Source: Xestospongia muta
Taxonomy: Eukaryota; Porifera; Demospongiae; Haplosclerida; Petrosiidae
Length of the DNA: 64,000 nt
NCBI GenBank assembly: GCA_963693285.1
Contig: OY848931.1
Span: 4,878,079-4,942,078, forward strand
Direction: 5' to 3'
Each line of letters begins with the position of its first letter. Position 1 is the first letter of the stretch. The notes beneath the pieces are model-generated. The model did not search any database. It was not told where the DNA came from and saw nothing but the letters and a program-made list of their open reading frames with translations. Shown here piece by piece: positions 61,966 through 64,000 of this stretch. Position numbers and translations under genes: made by a program.

Positions 61966-62997
61966 TCATCTGTTAAAACAAATCTCCATAAACTTTTTGC
62001 ACCAATTGTGAGGTTTTTCAGTGAAACAGCCATTTTTGATAAAGTCTTTACAGAGCAAAGGAACAATCTCAACATAACACCAAATATTGTAGATTATCAT
62101 GTTAGCAATTTTCTCCATGGAGCCCTTGAAAAAGTTAGTATGGACAATAACAACCTTTGATATATCAGTACTAAATTCAAAAAACACTTTGCCATTGGGA
62201 AAAAGTGATACAGGCAAAAGTCCCCATTTGATATTTAATGAATAATGGCGGATACATATATTTAGTCCAGCTTGATCATTCCAGGAGTGGTGATTTTGAA
62301 ATTGTAGAACAGATTGGTAAAGTAATTTAGTTTCGTTGTTTACTTTCATGTACACAATTCCAGCACATATGTAGCCAAAAACGTTGTAGGCTATAGAGTC
62401 GATGAACTTGACACCTGTACTATCACGTTGGAAGACGATGTCTTTATCACTGATTTCTTTGTCTAAAGTAGTCAGGGGATTTTTGACAAAAACAGTATCA
62501 GCATCAGCTAAGAGGATTCTTTTTACATCACAAGATAACAAGCGAAGGATTATTTTTGTTCTTTCTATCATAAATTTTTGATAATCAGCTTCCCCGAATG
62601 TAGTTGCAGCCAGTCTTAAGTTCCCTTCAGAATGACAAGCAACATGTGGAAACTGTGAACAAACACCAGGTTGAACAGTGATTAGGAAAATATTATCAAG
62701 CAATCCAACTTTTTTAGCAGAACATATCCAATTTTTAGTCATGTTGATCCAACCTGAGTTAACAAACGTCACTATAACAACATCACGTTTTGGGAGATTA
62801 GGAAAATTGCAGGGGTACTTTTGAGAAATCTGATATAGTGTTTTTTTATTTTCATAAGAACTACAATGTACATATCCCAAAACTTGTTTGGGGGTAAATC
62901 TAAATTCCTTGATTGGACGTAATTGATATATAAGCATGACAAACACACTTATGACTGACATTACAATAATTAAGAGGACAATTCTTCGTGACAAGCA
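61966..62997 (-). CDS. Type II membrane glycosyltransferase (nucleotide-diphospho-sugar transferase family), 5' exon not found
   Basis: About 340 aa. A hydrophobic signal anchor (IVLLIIVMSVISVFVMLIYQL) is followed by a lumenal domain with VVIVTFVNSGW, MTKNWICSAKK and a DxD motif in LLADADTVFVKN, as in Pfam PF03407 (nucleotide-diphospho-sugar transferase, GT77-like) Golgi enzymes. The sugar donor and acceptor are not known. The open frame starts at a non-ATG codon, and a good acceptor (polypyrimidine tract then TAG) precedes TGCTTGTCACG at 62997. The true start is therefore probably on an upstream exon, or translation starts at Met of MSVISVFVML (~331 aa). Its 3' end is duplicated at 61.3 and 46.3 kb. 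Confidence 0.72.
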   Translation of the reverse strand, partial: CLSRRIVLLIIVMSVISVFVMLIYQLRPIKEFRFTPKQVLGYVHCSSYENKKTLYQISQKYPCNFPNLPKRDVVIVTFVNSGWINMTKNWICSAKKVGLLDNIFLITVQPGVCSQFPHVACHSEGNLRLAATTFGEADYQKFMIERTKIILRLLSCDVKRILLADADTVFVKNPLTTLDKEISDKDIVFQRDSTGVKFIDSIAYNVFGYICAGIVYMKVNNETKLLYQSVLQFQNHHSWNDQAGLNICIRHYSLNIKWGLLPVSLFPNGKVFFEFSTDISKVVIVHTNFFKGSMEKIANMIIYNIWCYVEIVPLLCKDFIKNGCFTEKPHNWCKKFMEICFNR

Positions 62998-63639
62998 CTA
63001 GAAAAAGAAAATAAAAAACCACATTTGAATAAACAAAAAATTAAAGCACTATAATAGTATAAAGATACATGTGTTTATATAATCAATCTATTACAAAGGG
63101 AAAGTAGTTACATCATCTGTTTGTAACAACACTTGGGCTAACCAATATATACATATAAATGAATTAGGAGTCAGACCATTCTGTTAGGTACTCAACACGA
63201 AGCATTGTATAGGAAGACCCATATATATTTTCATTAAAACATTATTGTAAATTAAAACAATTATAGAAATGGTCATCCCTACATCTTGATAAGGAGTTTA
63301 AGCAAGACTACTTTTAATAAATCCTTATATTTTTGGTAATCTTTTAAAAGAAAATATGAAAAAAGTAATTAAAATAATGACACTGTCAAAAGAATACTAA
63401 GAAAATGTCAATCACTTCGTGATTTCATCATGAGAGATAGGACTCCAAGTATCAAAACTAACATTTATAGCAATGATTAAAAATCAATTTGCAAGGTCAC
63501 ACAAAAGTATTAGGAACATATATATAAAAGAGAAGGAATGTCAAATTTTATTATAGTACTATTCTAACCATATATGACATGCACTATATGGCCTTAAATT
63601 TTTGTGGCATAATTATTTTATTACACAAATCAAGTAATA

Positions 63640-63868
63640 AATAATAAAGACCATATTGTATGTATAATGGTCTCCAAACAGAGAAGCAAAGAAAGCATCT
63701 CTGAGTAAACTAAGCTGTTTACTGTACTTAAGCACAAGGTCAAAAACATGCAGTGCAAAAGCTCATGGTTCAAGAGCTTCAAGTAACTTGGCAGAAAACA
63801 TAATACAGTGGTTAGACACTCCTTCCCTGTCTTCACATTTTAAGTTCAATATGCGTTTCATATTATGT
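63640..63868 (-). pseudogene. Short degenerate coding-like segment, unknown
   Basis: On the minus strand, from an ATG near 63868, one frame reads EDREGVSNHCIMFSAKLLEA, then a TGA stop, then FALHVFDLVLKYSKQLSLL and FASLFGDHYTYNM in the same frame. The composition looks protein-like on both sides of the stop, which suggests a decayed gene or transposon remnant. I do not recognise it. The rest of 62998-64000 shows no supported gene, although it may hold the missing glycosyltransferase 5' exon. Confidence 0.25.
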
Positions 63869-64000
63869 CACTCTCTAGTTTTCTTTTCATGGTGATGATG
63901 TACACAGTTTTAAACATTTCTAAAGTACATGTGTAGACAGAATTGAATACATCAAATGACATTAACAAATAGTTAAGCCATCAAAGATATTTAGAAATTG

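Noticed and set aside
62992..62994. Codon at 62994 as the glycosyltransferase start
   Set aside because: It is TTG, not ATG, and lies directly after a splice acceptor.

Overview
The window looks like nuclear DNA of a sponge, most likely a demosponge resembling Amphimedon queenslandica. It is AT-rich and gene-dense, with very short GT-AG introns of about 50-100 bp. It carries a death-fold/NACHT/LRR NLR gene, animal collagens split into tiny Gly-X-Y exons, and an LBR/TM7SF2-type sterol reductase. The species is an inference; the eukaryotic intron structure is read directly.

Layout. (1) 1-11,218, + strand: two tandem copies of an 18-exon gene for a large receptor-like protein, with a signal peptide, a Pmp-like parallel beta-helix, a Cys-rich stalk, 7-8 membrane segments and a short cytoplasmic tail. 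The first copy is cut by the window edge. (2) 11.3-18.4 kb: a sterol-related neighbourhood. It holds an intronless C14-sterol reductase (+), a VWA-domain protein (-), an intronless NSDHL-like 3-beta-HSD (-) and an intronless NPC2-like sterol carrier (+) that shares a divergent promoter with the 3-beta-HSD. A decayed copy of the reductase 3' end sits beside the VWA gene. (3) 19.5-24.2 kb: a three-exon NLR (-), divergent from a small gene like human POLR1D isoform 2 (+). (4) 24.6-62.1 kb: a tandem segmental duplication. Each block held a POLR1D-like gene, a long multiplexin-like collagen (-) and the 3' end of a glycosyltransferase gene. In the second block the POLR1D-like gene was deleted, and the glycosyltransferase copies at both block ends are broken fragments. 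An intact glycosyltransferase gene follows at 62-63 kb.

The two collagen genes share the same plan: signal peptide, TSPN/LamG-like domain, interrupted triple helix, an internal 42-residue non-collagenous module, more triple helix, and a C-terminal module homologous to the internal one. Copy A (20.1 kb) is longer than copy B (12.9 kb). The difference is almost entirely two in-frame arrays of a five-exon cassette: about 719 bp x 6 in A versus x 1 in B, and about 763 bp x 6 in A versus x 1 in B. Exons in both cassettes follow almost the same length pattern (216-72-72/81-54-72 nt).

The strongest candidates for undescribed biology are the tandem beta-helix/multipass receptor genes, whose tails have diverged while the rest stays nearly identical, and the cassette-expanded collagen with two related non-collagenous modules in one chain. 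All exon boundaries were read by eye from GT/AG sites, phase and paralog comparison; no transcript data were used.
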